DNA of 64,000 nt from Desulfosporosinus lacus DSM 15449 (GCF_900129935.1 NZ_FQXJ01000003.1:1-64000); one strand, 5' to 3'. Numbered from the stretch's first letter, positions 1-11,204 are shown. Program-made: numbers and translations. Notes: generated by a model from the sequence alone, not told the origin.

Positions 1-190
<190 letters not shown>

Positions 191-280
191 AAGTTATTTC
201 ACTTCAATGAAGAAGATGATTCGCTCATGATTTCTTTTGAAACTCTTTCGAGTTTCTCTCATTGGCTGTCCTTGTTGTTT

Positions 281-297
281 AGTTTTCAAAGACCATC
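281..297 (-). promoter_or_regulatory. rRNA leader boxA-type antitermination element
   Basis: On the minus strand this reads TGATGGTCTTTGAAAAC, matching the boxA region (TGxTCTTTGAAAAC) found ahead of 16S genes in Firmicutes. It lies about 90 nt upstream of the mature 16S end. A short hairpin (GAAACTC/GAGTTTC) follows it at about 238-256. Confidence 0.65.
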
Positions 298-330
298 ATG
301 TCATTTTACGTCCCTTTAGGACCGAGTTAT

Positions 331-359
331 ATCTTAGCATTTCTAACTTGCATTGTCAA
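331..359 (-). promoter_or_regulatory. rRNA operon promoter P2 (sigma-A)
   Basis: A perfect -35 TTGACA (354-359) is followed after exactly 17 bp by an extended -10, TGC-TAAGAT (-10 at 331-336). Transcription would start near 324, giving a leader of about 134 nt that contains the boxA element. Confidence 0.75.
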
Positions 360-393
360 TACTAATTTATTCCAAACTTAAATTCTTAAAGGT

Positions 394-446
394 GTACTTG
401 TTTGCTTCGCTCTTCGCAAGTATTTTGTCGAGCGAACAAATAGTAC
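394..446. repeat. large imperfect inverted repeat between the two rRNA promoters
   Basis: The arms begin and end with GTAC (394-397 and 443-446) and continue through CGCTC/GAGCG, giving a stem of roughly 17 bp with small bulges. There is no T-tract on either strand, so it is not an obvious intrinsic terminator. The rest of 360-600 holds nothing else I recognise. Confidence 0.4.
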
Positions 447-474
447 TATACCATAACTGTATACCCCTCCTCAA
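445..474 (-). promoter_or_regulatory. possible upstream rRNA promoter P1
   Basis: TTGAGG (469-474), an 18-bp spacer, and TATAGT (445-450) preceded by TGG, an extended -10. It sits about 115 bp upstream of P2. Tandem promoters are usual for Firmicute rRNA operons, but the match is weaker than P2. Confidence 0.4.
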
Positions 475-607
475 ATATGATTTGAATCCATAATATCATT
501 ATTATATCCCAAAACTATGCATATTCTTCCTGATGCTCCGTTTATCTGGATAATATATTTTTCGTTACAATATTTCTTAGCGGGTTTCAACATAATCCCT
601 TATTGAC

Positions 608-640
608 AAAAGCTACCCAATTCTTAAATCGGGTAGCTTT
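608..640 (-). terminator. terminator after lysS
   Basis: Perfect 10-bp stem (AAAGCTACCC / GGGTAGCTTT) with a 13-nt loop just past the lysS stop. The arm is followed by only a short T-run on the minus strand, so termination may be moderate. Confidence 0.65.
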
Positions 641-653
641 AAATACTAATAGG

Positions 654-2165
<1,512 letters not shown>

Positions 2166-2227
2166 CTAATTATCAATTTTACCAAACTTAGACTTCAATA
2201 AACAAGAAAAATCAATTTCAATAAATA

Positions 2228-2276
2228 AAGTGCAGCATCTGTACGTGGCCAAACCAGTCACAGAAACACTGCACTT
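2228..2276 (-). terminator. hairpin between greA and lysS
   Basis: Arms AAGTGCAG/CTGCACTT enclose an inner TCTGT/ACAGA pairing. The minus strand then continues TATTTATT. It probably terminates part of the greA transcript. The U-tract is interrupted, so read-through into lysS is likely. Confidence 0.45.
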
Positions 2277-2331
2277 ACAAATACTTAGTTCTAATGTTTT
2301 CTCAAATTTGAGTGTACACTCTTACTTGATC

Positions 2332-2802
2332 CTACTTAATATCAAGAATTTGATAGTGTAAAATACCTGCTGGTACATTTACTTCAACTACAGATCCTTT
2401 AGTTTGGCCTAAAACTGCTTTTCCGACAGGGGATTCATTGGAGATTTTGTTGGTACCTGGATCAGCCTCAGCTGATCCGACAATAAAGTACTCTTCTTCC
2501 TCACCAAAGTCCAAGTCTTTCAGGAGCACCTTTGTGCCTACTGCCACGACATCTGTTCCCTCTAGTTCATCAATAATTCGCGCATTTCTAAGCATTTTCT
2601 CCAGAGTAATAATCCGACCTTCGATAAAGGCCTGATCATTCTTAGCATCATCATACTCTGAATTCTCACTAATATCTCCAAAGTCAATGGCCTGCTTAAT
2701 GCGCCCGGCGACTTCCCGCCGCTTCACAGTTTTAGATAGCTCCAACTCTTCCTCAAGTTTTTTGAGGCCTTCTAATGTTAGAATAACTTCTTTTTCAGCC
2801 AT
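2332..2802 (-). CDS. greA: transcription elongation factor GreA
   Basis: Stimulates transcript cleavage by backtracked RNA polymerase. The 156-residue product shows the long N-terminal coiled coil (residues 5-75) with the acidic tip ([14 protein letters not shown], about 41-54), followed by the FKBP-like domain ending in [12 protein letters not shown] start at the second possible ATG because GCGAGGAAAAT sits just ahead of it, whereas the ATG 33 bp upstream has no ribosome binding site. A consensus sigma-A promoter lies upstream, so greA is the head of a greA-lysS unit. Confidence 0.95.
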   Translation of the reverse strand: MAEKEVILTLEGLKKLEEELELSKTVKRREVAGRIKQAIDFGDISENSEYDDAKNDQAFIEGRIITLEKMLRNARIIDELEGTDVVAVGTKVLLKDLDFGEEEEYFIVGSAEADPGTNKISNESPVGKAVLGQTKGSVVEVNVPAGILHYQILDIK

Positions 2803-2939
2803 ATTTTCCTCGCTCCCTTTTCTCATCCTACGCATCGTGCTTCTATACTTTTCGTAACGCGCACTTTTAAAAAGTTATATGCGTAATTCCTTTTAAATCT
2901 AGGAACTCCTTGAAAGATTCCTCATTTACATTACTCGTT

Positions 2940-2968
2940 ATTATAAGGACCTTGCAAAATATTGTCAA
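2940..2968 (-). promoter_or_regulatory. consensus sigma-A promoter for greA-lysS
   Basis: TTGACA (2963-2968), 17-bp spacer, TATAAT (2940-2945): 12 of 12 consensus bases at ideal spacing, about 140 bp upstream of the greA start. It lies in the gap after dusB and gives greA-lysS an independent, probably strong, housekeeping promoter. Confidence 0.85.
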
Positions 2969-3036
2969 GGATGCGGCTGTTATCTATAACGAGATATGTC
3001 ATCAAATTATTCGTTTTTTCTGCAAAAAATAACACT

Positions 3037-3993
3037 TCATCCTGTTATTCGGGTTAAGACAGCTCGCATTTCTCCCGGTGATCTCGTTTGCATAATTTCA
3101 TCCCGGACTTGGGCTGCCTTCCTAATCCCTTTAATATACCACACCGCATGTTTTCTCATTTCATTAAGACCAATTCTTTCACCCTTATAACGCAACACAC
3201 GCTCGAAATGCTGTAATGCTACCTGTATCCGTTCTTCAATTGAGGGTTCAGGCAATACGATACCATCTTTTAAAAAAGATTGGGTACGCGGAATAAGCCA
3301 TGGATTGCCCAAGGCACCACGTCCGATCATTACCCCATCACATTCCGTTTGCTCGATTAATCTACCGGCGTCTTCAGGCTTAGAAACATCCCCATTACCG
3401 ATAACCGGAATACTTACTGCTTGCTTTACCCTCCGAATCCATCCCCAGTCAGCATGACCTGAATAAAATTGCTCACGGGTTCTTGCGTGAACTGTTAGCA
3501 TCTGGACACCTACCGATTCTAGACCTTTAGCCAGTTCAAGGGCCACAATTTCTTGATCGTTCCAACCAAGACGAATTTTTACGGTTACTGGTACATTAAC
3601 GGCTTGTACGACAGCTGAGGCAATAGCTTGCGCACGGGGGAGATCCTTTAGCAGTGCCGATCCTTCACCATTCTTAACAATTTTCTGTGCTGGGCATCCC
3701 ATGTTAATATCAATAACATTGGCGCTGGATTTCACGGCCAACAGGGCTGCTCGGGCCATTGTCTCTGGATCTGTACCAAACAACTGTACAATTCTCGGTT
3801 CCCCTTCTCCACTCAAATCCAGCATCTTCAAGGTTCTCGAGTTTTGATAAGTTAATGCTTTATCACTTATCATTTCCGTCCAAACATACTCTCCGCCCAC
3901 TGCACAGACTGTTTCTCGAAATGCTTTATCTGTCACCCCAGCCAAAGGTGCCAGAAATACCGGGACTCCAAGTTCATAATGTCCTAACTTCAT
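3037..3993 (-). CDS. dusB: tRNA-dihydrouridine synthase B
   Basis: FMN-dependent reductase that makes dihydrouridine in the tRNA D-loop. The 318-residue TIM barrel starts with the family signature APLAGVTD and carries the catalytic-cysteine loop NMGCPAQKIVKNGEGSALL (about 97-115) and the FMN/phosphate strand VIGNGDV (about 195). The C-terminal helical domain is complete. ATG follows AAGAGGAATAAGA. It lies 20 bp downstream of coaX, probably in the same unit. Length is typical of DusB. Confidence 0.95.
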   Translation of the reverse strand: MKLGHYELGVPVFLAPLAGVTDKAFRETVCAVGGEYVWTEMISDKALTYQNSRTLKMLDLSGEGEPRIVQLFGTDPETMARAALLAVKSSANVIDINMGCPAQKIVKNGEGSALLKDLPRAQAIASAVVQAVNVPVTVKIRLGWNDQEIVALELAKGLESVGVQMLTVHARTREQFYSGHADWGWIRRVKQAVSIPVIGNGDVSKPEDAGRLIEQTECDGVMIGRGALGNPWLIPRTQSFLKDGIVLPEPSIEERIQVALQHFERVLRYKGERIGLNEMRKHAVWYIKGIRKAAQVRDEIMQTRSPGEMRAVLTRITG

Positions 3994-4013
3994 ATTCTTA
4001 TTCCTCTTAATTA

Positions 4014-4781
4014 CTATTTCCTGTTACGTTCGTAGATTAATAAAAGTCCCTCAAGGGTTAAGAAGGGATCGACAGTTTCAATCATTTCCGATTCTTGAGA
4101 GATCATTTTGGCTAATCCACCTGTGGCAATTACTTTGGTCTCTGGTCCTAATTCCCCTTTCATACGTTTAACTATTCCATCCACCTGTCCAGTGAATCCA
4201 TAATATATCCCGGATTGCATTCCAGCCACCGTATTTTTTGCGATAACTGAAGTGGGCTTAACCATTTCAATGCGAGGTAATTTTGAGGCCCTTTGAAAGA
4301 GGGCTTCTGTCGAGATCCCTATTCCTGGAGCAATCGCCCCACCTAAGTATTCTCCGCGTTTTGATACTACGCAAAATGTCGTTGCAGTTCCAAAATCGAC
4401 AATAACAAGCGGTCCTCCATATTTAGTATATGCAGCTACTGCATTCACAATGCGATCAGCCCCAACCTCTCTGGGATTATCATAAATAATCGGCATCCCT
4501 GTTTTAACGCCAGGCCCCACGACAAGAGGTTCTACTCCAAAATACTTTCGAGCGAGAGATTCTAACGTAGGCATCACCGGTGGGACTACCGAAGAAATTA
4601 CAACCGCACTAATTTCTTGAAAGGTCAAGCCGCTTAAATCGAATAAATTTTTAATAACCACCGCATACTCGTCCATAGTACGTGATTTATCTGTTGACAC
4701 CCTCCAATGATGAGTTAATGTTCTCTCATCGTAGACCCCCAACACAATATTTGTATTACCCACATCAAATAATAGAATCAT
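4014..4781 (-). CDS. coaX: type III pantothenate kinase
   Basis: First step from pantothenate to coenzyme A. The 255-residue product of the ASKHA fold begins [11 protein letters not shown], with the phosphate-1 DxGNT motif. It has the pantothenate-binding GADRIVNAV loop (about 104), [14 protein letters not shown] (about 124) and GGAIAPGI. Type III kinases need a monovalent cation and are not feedback-inhibited by CoA. I place the start at the ATG after AAAGGAGCG; a longer reading frame would overlap nadC without a ribosome binding site. It follows nadC by 22 bp, joining NAD and CoA synthesis in one transcript. Confidence 0.95.
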   Translation of the reverse strand: MILLFDVGNTNIVLGVYDERTLTHHWRVSTDKSRTMDEYAVVIKNLFDLSGLTFQEISAVVISSVVPPVMPTLESLARKYFGVEPLVVGPGVKTGMPIIYDNPREVGADRIVNAVAAYTKYGGPLVIVDFGTATTFCVVSKRGEYLGGAIAPGIGISTEALFQRASKLPRIEMVKPTSVIAKNTVAGMQSGIYYGFTGQVDGIVKRMKGELGPETKVIATGGLAKMISQESEMIETVDPFLTLEGLLLIYERNRK

Positions 4782-4803
4782 AATAACGCTCCTTTTGGCC
4801 CAT

Positions 4804-5676
4804 TTAAAGTCCTCTTTCCCAGTTTGCTCTCGTCGTGGCTTTAATCTCGCCCAGGTCAAGACTAAAGTCCAAGGCCTTAACCGAATGGGTCAAAGCACCA
4901 ATTGAAATCAAATCGACCCCAGTCTCAGCAACTTGACGAAGTTGATCTTCCTGAATCCCCCCTGAAGCTTCAACGATTGCCCGGTGGTCAATATAAAGAA
5001 CTGCTTCCCGCATTTCCTCGATTCCCATATTATCCAGCATAATCACATCCACACCGCAAGCTACGGCGTCTTCCACCTGTTTGATCGTTTCACACTCAAC
5101 TTCTATCTTAACCATGTGCCCGATCACGTCCCTTACCCTTTGAACCGCTTCTGTTAATCCACCCACTGCAGCAAGATGATTATCTTTTAACATCACTGCA
5201 TCATAGAGTCCAAATCGGTGGTTATGCCCGCCTCCGACTCTTACCGCATATTTCTGTAAAGCTCGCCATCCTGGGAGAGTTTTTCGTGTATCCACAATAC
5301 AGGTCGAAAGTCCAGTGACCTGGTCAACGGCACGCTTTGTTGCCGTAGCGATTCCTGAGAGGTGTTGTAAAAAATTTAAAGCTGTTCGCTCTCCCTGCAA
5401 AATAGTGCTTAAAGGGCCGTCCAGCTCGATTACAACCTCTCCTACCTTGACTTCATCTCCATCTCTCACTAATTTATGGACCTGTATCCGTTGGTCTACA
5501 CGCTGAAAGACCTGCTCAACAAGTGCCAGACCAGCGACTATCCCATCCTGTTTAGCATATAGCTTTGCCAAACTGGTTAAATCCTCCGGAAAAATCCTAG
5601 TGCTCAGATCCCCCGTCCCGATATCTTCCATCAATGCCTGATCAATCAGCTCTTGAAACTGGAACGTAGCGTACAT
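4804..5676 (-). CDS. nadC: nicotinate-nucleotide pyrophosphorylase (carboxylating)
   Basis: Converts quinolinate and PRPP to nicotinate mononucleotide. The 290-residue product has the N-terminal sandwich domain and an alpha/beta barrel with [10 protein letters not shown] (about 138), the KDNHL motif and the C-terminal EASGGI and SIGALTHS phosphate-binding loops. The start is chosen because AAGGAGG is placed 6 nt ahead of this ATG. It overlaps the end of nadB by 35 bp, so translation is probably coupled. It completes the nadA-nadB-nadC de novo NAD pathway. Confidence 0.95.
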   Translation of the reverse strand: MYATFQFQELIDQALMEDIGTGDLSTRIFPEDLTSLAKLYAKQDGIVAGLALVEQVFQRVDQRIQVHKLVRDGDEVKVGEVVIELDGPLSTILQGERTALNFLQHLSGIATATKRAVDQVTGLSTCIVDTRKTLPGWRALQKYAVRVGGGHNHRFGLYDAVMLKDNHLAAVGGLTEAVQRVRDVIGHMVKIEVECETIKQVEDAVACGVDVIMLDNMGIEEMREAVLYIDHRAIVEASGGIQEDQLRQVAETGVDLISIGALTHSVKALDFSLDLGEIKATTRANWERGL

Positions 5677-7285
5677 CATTATCCTCCTTATGTTGCAGAG
5701 AGTGCTTTTGCCAGGATTCATCAAGCCGCACGGGATAATCTGAACGAAAATGCCCGCCTCGACTTTCTTTACGATCTAAAGCGGCTTTGGCAATAGCTAC
5801 TCCGACCGTCAACATGTTTACTGTTTCAAGTTCATGCACAGAACCTGCTGACAAAACTTCTCGCTCCCAACCCAGCAGTAACCCAACGGCCTCTCTAAGC
5901 CCCGTTTCATTTCTCAAAATACCCACCTTGTCCCACATTAAGTCTTGAATATGAGTCCTCAAGCTTTGACCATCTATGGCTTTCTGTGATCGATATATTC
6001 CCGTTCCATTAAGACTTCCCTCAGGACTAAGTACGTCCTCCCATGAAGGAGGTTTACCAGGACCCTTATCTCCTATCTTTTCTACGATACGCGCTCCAAA
6101 AACCAGTCCATCCAACAATGAGTTACTTGCTAGCCGATTAGCGCCGTGGACCCCATTACACGCGCATTCTCCAGCCGCATAAAGATGAGGCAGGCTTGAT
6201 TCTCCATAGGAGTTTGTTGCGATTCCGCCCATCATATAATGAGCTGCCGGTGCAACTGGTAAAGGCATAGTTAATACATCCATCCCATACTTCAAACACG
6301 TTTGGTATATGGTAGGGAATCTCTCAAGGATCCTCTTTTCTCCGATAGGTCGAAAATCCAAATAGACTGAACCATGATTCATTTCTTCCCAAATTGCTCG
6401 AGCAACAACATCCCGTGCTGCAAGTTCTTTCCCAATAATGTTTTCCATAAAGCGTATCCCAGACGCGTTAATTAAATGTGCACCCTCACCACGCACTGCC
6501 TCCGAAATGAGGAAGCGGGGCGCATTAGGGATTAACAAGGCCGTAGGATGAAATTGAACAAATTCCATGTCCATCAAATCTGCGCCTGCACGCATGGCAA
6601 CTGCCATTCCGTCACCCGTTGCAACACTAGGATTTGTTGTAAAGCTGTAGACCTGCCCCAACCCTCCGGTTGCCAGAACTACTGCATTTGCTAAGTGACT
6701 TTCCAGCTCCCCTGTTTCTCCATTAAGAACTAAGGCCCCAACAATATGCCCTCGATCATTTTCTAAAAGATCAATCACAAAACGTTCTTCAAATGTGGAG
6801 ACATTCTGGCATGACTTTACCTTGGCAACCAAAGCACGTTCTATTTCCCACCCCGTAGCATCACCCAGAGCATGCAGTATTCTCCTCTGACTATGTGCAC
6901 CTTCACGGGTGAGAGCAAGCTCCCCATCGTGGTAATCGAACTGAGCACCCATGCCCATTAATTCTTCAACGCAAATAAGCCCCTCTTCCACTAGTATCCT
7001 TACTGTCAAAGGGTCACAGAGCCCTGCTCCAGCTTTAAGAGTGTCATTTAAGTGCAACGTTGGAGAGTCAGCTTCATCAATGGCTACCGCGATCCCACCT
7101 TGGGCATGCTCTGTATTGCTTTCTTCAATTGTTTTCTTAGTAAGAACAGTAACCTTAAATTGTTCACTTGCTTTGATTGCTGTGTATAAACCAGCGATTC
7201 CGCTTCCCAATACAAGTACGTCCGAATCAAAGACCTTTACCCCTGTTTTAGACCAAGGGTATAAATATCGTCTCAACACGCCCAT
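5642..7285 (-). CDS. nadB: L-aspartate oxidase
   Basis: FAD flavoprotein that oxidises aspartate to iminoaspartate, the partner substrate for NadA. The 547-residue product has the Rossmann GSGIAGL motif near residue 28, the NTEHAQGGIAVA loop, the active-site HPTAL segment (about 244) and the EAVRGEGAHL signature of the succinate dehydrogenase/fumarate reductase flavoprotein family. The exact start is uncertain: the ATG used here, or a GTG six bases further on with a better placed AGGGG. It lies between nadA and nadC. NadB is the usual partner of NadA even in anaerobes, where fumarate can replace oxygen as acceptor. Confidence 0.95.
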   Translation of the reverse strand: MGVLRRYLYPWSKTGVKVFDSDVLVLGSGIAGLYTAIKASEQFKVTVLTKKTIEESNTEHAQGGIAVAIDEADSPTLHLNDTLKAGAGLCDPLTVRILVEEGLICVEELMGMGAQFDYHDGELALTREGAHSQRRILHALGDATGWEIERALVAKVKSCQNVSTFEERFVIDLLENDRGHIVGALVLNGETGELESHLANAVVLATGGLGQVYSFTTNPSVATGDGMAVAMRAGADLMDMEFVQFHPTALLIPNAPRFLISEAVRGEGAHLINASGIRFMENIIGKELAARDVVARAIWEEMNHGSVYLDFRPIGEKRILERFPTIYQTCLKYGMDVLTMPLPVAPAAHYMMGGIATNSYGESSLPHLYAAGECACNGVHGANRLASNSLLDGLVFGARIVEKIGDKGPGKPPSWEDVLSPEGSLNGTGIYRSQKAIDGQSLRTHIQDLMWDKVGILRNETGLREAVGLLLGWEREVLSAGSVHELETVNMLTVGVAIAKAALDRKESRGGHFRSDYPVRLDESWQKHSLQHKEDNDVRYVPVSRAD

Positions 7286-7303
7286 CCCCTGCTCTTCTGC
7301 TGC

Positions 7304-8230
7304 TTATAAGGCCAGCATTCGCTCTAATGCCGCTTTGGCTTTAACTCGTATTTCCTCTTTCACTGTAACACGTGGAGAGAGGTTTTTAAGTGCATCTCTT
7401 ACCTTTTCTAAGCTTGTCAATTTCATATTTGGACAAACTAAACGTTCTGAAGCGAGATAGAATTTTTTCTCTGGACAAACTTGGTGGAGTCGATGTAAGA
7501 TTCCTGACTCCGTCCCCACAATAAATTCTTGGTTTTCAGAGTTTTGAGCGTACTTTATCAATCCTGCTGTAGAGCCAACATAATCCGCTGCTTCGCAAAT
7601 GTCTTCTCGGCATTCTGGGTGAACTATGACTTTGGCGGAGGGATGCTCATTCTTCGCTTGTTGAATGTCTTCCTTCGATAATCGGTCATGAGTTTTACAG
7701 TAACCAGGCCAGAACTGAAGGGAACGCCCAAGAATTTTGGCAGCGTAGCGGCCAAGATTTTCGTCCGGAATAAATAGGACGTTATCTCCTTGTAAAGACT
7801 GCACTACTTTCACCGCATTAGAGGAAGTACAGCAGATATCGCTCTCCGCTTTGACTTCTGCAGAGGAATTAACATAACATACCACCTGAACTTCGGGAAC
7901 CCTCTTTTTATAAGCTCGCAAGCCTTCAGCATCAACCATGTCTGCCATTGGGCAACCCGCCTTTTGATCGGGCAGTATTACAACTTTGTTCGGGGATAGA
8001 ATAGCTGCACTTTCTGCCATAAAGTGGACACCGCAAAAGACAATGATCTCCGCGTCTGTATTTGCAGCTTGTTGACTTAGTTGCAAAGAATCTCCAACGA
8101 AATCTGCAATATCCTGAACCTCGGGTCTTTGATAATAGTGGGCTAAAATAACTGCTTTGCGTTCTTTTTTAAGCACTTCAATCTCCGCAGCTAAAGTCTC
8201 AAATAAGTCTTGGCTAATGGTATAATTCAT
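7304..8230 (-). CDS. nadA: quinolinate synthase NadA
   Basis: Condenses iminoaspartate with dihydroxyacetone phosphate to quinolinate, using an oxygen-sensitive [4Fe-4S] cluster. The 308-residue product shows the three pseudo-repeats. Candidate cluster cysteines are in the CCTSSNA region (about 115), the ECREDICE region (about 200) and C-terminal ERLVCPNM (about 266). ATG follows AAGGGAGGGC. A TTGACA overlaps the panD stop codon 66 bp upstream, but its -10 is poor, so I cannot say whether nadABC starts its own transcript or continues from pan. Confidence 0.95.
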   Translation of the reverse strand: MNYTISQDLFETLAAEIEVLKKERKAVILAHYYQRPEVQDIADFVGDSLQLSQQAANTDAEIIVFCGVHFMAESAAILSPNKVVILPDQKAGCPMADMVDAEGLRAYKKRVPEVQVVCYVNSSAEVKAESDICCTSSNAVKVVQSLQGDNVLFIPDENLGRYAAKILGRSLQFWPGYCKTHDRLSKEDIQQAKNEHPSAKVIVHPECREDICEAADYVGSTAGLIKYAQNSENQEFIVGTESGILHRLHQVCPEKKFYLASERLVCPNMKLTSLEKVRDALKNLSPRVTVKEEIRVKAKAALERMLAL

Positions 8231-8296
8231 AAAATATTATGCCCTCCCTTGAGTAACAAAATCTTTTTTGAAGATTAGGTCTTTCGACTAAATTTG

Positions 8297-8680
8297 TCAA
8301 TATTCCCGTCCATGAACTTCTTCTGAAGCAATCTTAGTTTCATGGTTTTTTTCATCGACAAAAACGACTTTAGGGGTATACTGATGAGCCTCTTCATCAG
8401 TTAACACCGCATAAGAAATAATAATTACTTGATCGCCAACTTGCACCTGACGAGCTGCCGCGCCATTTAAGCATATCACTCCAGAATTTCTCTCTCCGGG
8501 AATAACGTAGGTTTCAAGCCTTGCTCCGTTATTATTGTTAACGACCTGAACCTTTTCATTAATCAATAAATCCGCGGCCTCCATCAAAGCGACATCAATG
8601 GTAATACTGCCTACATATTGAAGATTCGCTTCTGTTACGACCGCCTTATGAATTTTTGATTTCATCATCGTTCTATACAT
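8297..8680 (-). CDS. panD: aspartate 1-decarboxylase
   Basis: Makes beta-alanine for pantothenate. The protein is a pyruvoyl enzyme that cleaves itself between Gly24 and Ser25. That GS pair sits at exactly those positions here (VGSITID), so the 127-residue product and the chosen ATG (after GGAGGTTAAGCCGA) match the family. Conserved SYAVL is present near residue 90. It overlaps panC by 8 bp, so panC-panD are translationally coupled. Confidence 0.96.
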   Translation of the reverse strand: MYRTMMKSKIHKAVVTEANLQYVGSITIDVALMEAADLLINEKVQVVNNNNGARLETYVIPGERNSGVICLNGAAARQVQVGDQVIIISYAVLTDEEAHQYTPKVVFVDEKNHETKIASEEVHGREY

Positions 8681-9530
8681 TCGGCTTAACCTCCACTACT
8701 TTATTATCAATTAAACGGGTTGTCCCAAATTTAACTGCTAAAGCTAATAGCACCGGCCGCTTTATTTCTGTTACTTCAGACAAGTCACCAGCATCTCTTA
8801 CCTCTGCATAGTCAATAATACCCTGACTCTCAAAAGTAATCCTTTCTCGCAGTTGCCTTTCAATTTCCCGAGCTGATCGTTGCCCCGTTTGTATGCTTAA
8901 CTCTGCGGCAGCAAGACTCTTGGACAAGATTTGGGCTTTTTGCCGTTGTTCAGAGGTTAAAAAAATATTGCGGGAACTCATAGCTAACCCATCTTCTTCC
9001 CGAACAATAGGGACAGGGCAAATTTGAATTGGCAGATTAAGATCTCTCACCATACGTTCAATAATCAGATACTGCTGATAATCTTTCTGCCCAAAAAATG
9101 CCTTGTCAGGTTGGACAATATTGAACAACTTGTTTACAACAGTAGTGACTCCACGAAAATGTCCAGGCCGAGTTGCCCCACAAAGCATCGCATCTAATTG
9201 GCCTACCTCAACAAATGTAACCATCGGATTGGGATACATTTCTTCAACCGTCGGATGAAAAAGGGCATCAACCCCGGCCTCTTCCAAGAGCCGGACATCA
9301 CGTTCTAAGTCTCTGGGGTAACGTGATAAATCTTCATTGGGGCCAAATTGCAACGGATTAACAAAAATGCTCACTATCAAGAAAGCATCCTTTTGTTGGG
9401 CTTGCGCAATTAATGATAAATGTCCACGATGTAAGAAACCCATCGTAGGCACAAAATTAATTTTTCGTCCCCGTTTTTTTTCCTCAGCTATCATCTTACG
9501 CAGTTCCTGGATATGTGAAGTTCTTTTCAC
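8673..9530 (-). CDS. panC: pantothenate synthetase
   Basis: ATP-dependent ligation of pantoate and beta-alanine. The 285-residue product carries the nucleotidyl-transferase motifs [15 protein letters not shown] (about 27-41, HxGH type), [12 protein letters not shown] (about 57), FGQKDYQQ (about 148) and the MSSRN loop (KMSKS equivalent, about 187). The start codon is GTG, preceded by GGTGGAGTGAGAT. It lies between the DUF2520 protein and panD. No panB (ketopantoate hydroxymethyltransferase) is present in the window. Confidence 0.96.
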   Translation of the reverse strand: MKRTSHIQELRKMIAEEKKRGRKINFVPTMGFLHRGHLSLIAQAQQKDAFLIVSIFVNPLQFGPNEDLSRYPRDLERDVRLLEEAGVDALFHPTVEEMYPNPMVTFVEVGQLDAMLCGATRPGHFRGVTTVVNKLFNIVQPDKAFFGQKDYQQYLIIERMVRDLNLPIQICPVPIVREEDGLAMSSRNIFLTSEQRQKAQILSKSLAAAELSIQTGQRSAREIERQLRERITFESQGIIDYAEVRDAGDLSEVTEIKRPVLLALAVKFGTTRLIDNKVVEVKPNV

Positions 9531-9547
9531 ATCTCACTCCACCTTTC

Positions 9548-10432
9548 TTATCGAAATTCAACGTCTAAATTTTGTCCGCCAAGCAACAATTTCAAAGTGT
9601 TTAGCTCCTCTAAAGGGTAGCTTAAGCCTTGTATAGCCCTCTTGTTTTCTCCTAACTCTAAAGCCTTTACTCCCAAGCTTTTATAAATCTCCGTGAGTTT
9701 AGACGGCAACTGATCTAAATGCCCTTTAATAACTTGTACATCTCCACGAGCAATTGGTCCGGTTAATGCTTGTGGCAACCCTACTTGCTCTAAATTAGAA
9801 AGTGTCCCTTTCATCAATGGTAATAAAGAAGCCAAGGCTTCCTCTCCTTGAATTCCTGCTGCTGCAAAAAGCTCTACAGCTAATGAAGCAAGTACTGCCA
9901 AATAATTCGAGGCAACAACAGCGCCAGCATGATACAGTGTCTTCTCATCAGCTAAAATTCTATGCGGAATTCCACCGAGATCTTTCACTATCTCCTCTCC
10001 CAGTACCTCTTCCTCTCCTTCTACTCCAAAGTGCGTTCCAGAAAGAATTGTCAGTGCATTATCCACACTTGCAAAGGACTGTAGAGGGTGTAACGACAAG
10101 CAACGCACAGGTAAGTCTTCCTGAACACGCAGAATGGTCGAAGGAAGCGAACCTGAACAGTGAATCCATATTTGCTCCGGAATAATTAGATCTTTTTCAA
10201 CTAGATTCTCTGCAATCGATCGAATCATGCCATCCTGTGTCGTAATGAGCAAAAAATCAACTGCAGGCACAAGCTCCTCTAAAAGAAGATGATCAATATT
10301 GAGATAACTTCGAAACCGTTCATATGAGAGTCGACTTCGGGTATGAACCCCTAAACATTCATGACCTGCCTCTGTTAATTGCACTGCTAATGCGGTACCT
10401 ACTATTCCAGCTCCAATTATTCCAAATTTCAT
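9548..10432 (-). CDS. Rossmann/DUF2520 oxidoreductase, probable ketopantoate reductase (PanG type)
   Basis: The 294-residue protein starts with an NAD(P)-binding Rossmann signature (GIIGAGIVGTALA, residues 4-16) and continues with the all-helical DUF2520-type C-terminal domain (about 130-290), including HPLQSF (about 116). Proteins of this family include PanG, described as an alternative ketopantoate reductase in Francisella; I rely on memory for that link. Position directly ahead of panC-panD, 17 bp upstream, fits that role, because neither panE nor ilvC-like genes appear nearby. ATG follows GAAAGGAGGCACGAA. Family assignment is firm; the reaction is inferred. Confidence 0.75.
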   Translation of the reverse strand: MKFGIIGAGIVGTALAVQLTEAGHECLGVHTRSRLSYERFRSYLNIDHLLLEELVPAVDFLLITTQDGMIRSIAENLVEKDLIIPEQIWIHCSGSLPSTILRVQEDLPVRCLSLHPLQSFASVDNALTILSGTHFGVEGEEEVLGEEIVKDLGGIPHRILADEKTLYHAGAVVASNYLAVLASLAVELFAAAGIQGEEALASLLPLMKGTLSNLEQVGLPQALTGPIARGDVQVIKGHLDQLPSKLTEIYKSLGVKALELGENKRAIQGLSYPLEELNTLKLLLGGQNLDVEFR

Positions 10433-10540
10433 TTCGTGCCTCCTTTCAAACGCAGTTTGATCATGCCATGGTGTTCACAGTAAGAAAATAGATTATCCAT
10501 TCTCAGTGTGCCACATTTCGACATGAAGTCAGATCGGTAT

Positions 10541-10566
10541 AAAAAAAACCTTCACGAGCGTGAAGG
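10541..10566 (-). terminator. intrinsic terminator after folK
   Basis: CCTTCACG/CGTGAAGG, 8-bp perfect stem with a 2-nt apex, followed by eight T on the minus strand. It separates the folate genes from the pantothenate genes. The remaining sequence of 10433-10719 is AT-rich; I find no convincing promoter for the pan genes in it. Confidence 0.85.
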
Positions 10567-10719
10567 ATATTTTCTCTCTCCTCCGTCTCAGTCATCAAGA
10601 TCTAAGCGGTTTATTATTAAAATTTTATGAAAATAAATATTTATCCGTCTATTCAGATATATTTTTATAAAAAATAATTAATCTAAATCAGTACAATTCA
10701 AGAATGATATTGTCTGATA

Positions 10720-11199
10720 TTAGATTTCCGTTAAACAGGTAAGGGGATAAACCTTACCATCTCCCACTGCTTCATTTATGGATCTGCCCGAGGGCAGAAT
10801 GAGTTTTGGTGCAATTTCCCTTAATGGAGCAATCACAAAAGCACGTTCTTCCAAGTATGGATGAGGTAACCTTAATTCTTCTGTCTCACTTACTCTATTA
10901 TCGTAAATTAAAAGGTCTATGTCAATGGTTCTTGAACCCCAATGTACCTTGCGCTCTCTCCCAAGGCTCAGTTCAATTTCTTGGCAAACATGAAGCAGGT
11001 CCAAAGGCTCCAGGGTTGTCTCAATCTCTATAACCAGATTCCAAAATAAAGGTTGATCTATCCCCCCCCAGGGTTCTGTTTCATATATGCGGGACATCGC
11101 CATTATTCTAATTGATCGGCCTCTCAAAGCCGAAATCGCCTCTCTAAGGTAAAAAGCTCGGTCCCCCATATTACTTCCCAACCCTAGATACACTTTCAT
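10720..11199 (-). CDS. folK: 2-amino-4-hydroxy-6-hydroxymethyldihydropteridine pyrophosphokinase
   Basis: Transfers pyrophosphate from ATP to hydroxymethyl-dihydropterin. The 159-residue product begins with YLGLGSNMGDR, the family's opening strand and loop, and has ETEPWGG (about 40) and the signature RTIDIDLLIYD (about 88-98). The start is the ATG after GGTGAAAGCG, leaving a 5-bp gap to folB. It is the last gene of the folP-folB-folK block, in the usual order. Confidence 0.96.
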   Translation of the reverse strand: MKVYLGLGSNMGDRAFYLREAISALRGRSIRIMAMSRIYETEPWGGIDQPLFWNLVIEIETTLEPLDLLHVCQEIELSLGRERKVHWGSRTIDIDLLIYDNRVSETEELRLPHPYLEERAFVIAPLREIAPKLILPSGRSINEAVGDGKVYPLTCLTEI

Positions 11200-11204
11200 C
11201 GCTT

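Noticed and set aside
6951-7460. 169-codon plus-strand open frame antisense to nadB/nadA
   Set aside because: Both underlying genes are certain; the frame has no domain and no ribosome binding site, so it is a shadow.
8292-8297. TTGACA overlapping the panD stop as a nadA promoter
   Set aside because: The matching -10 (TAATCT) has only about three consensus bases; not reported as a feature.
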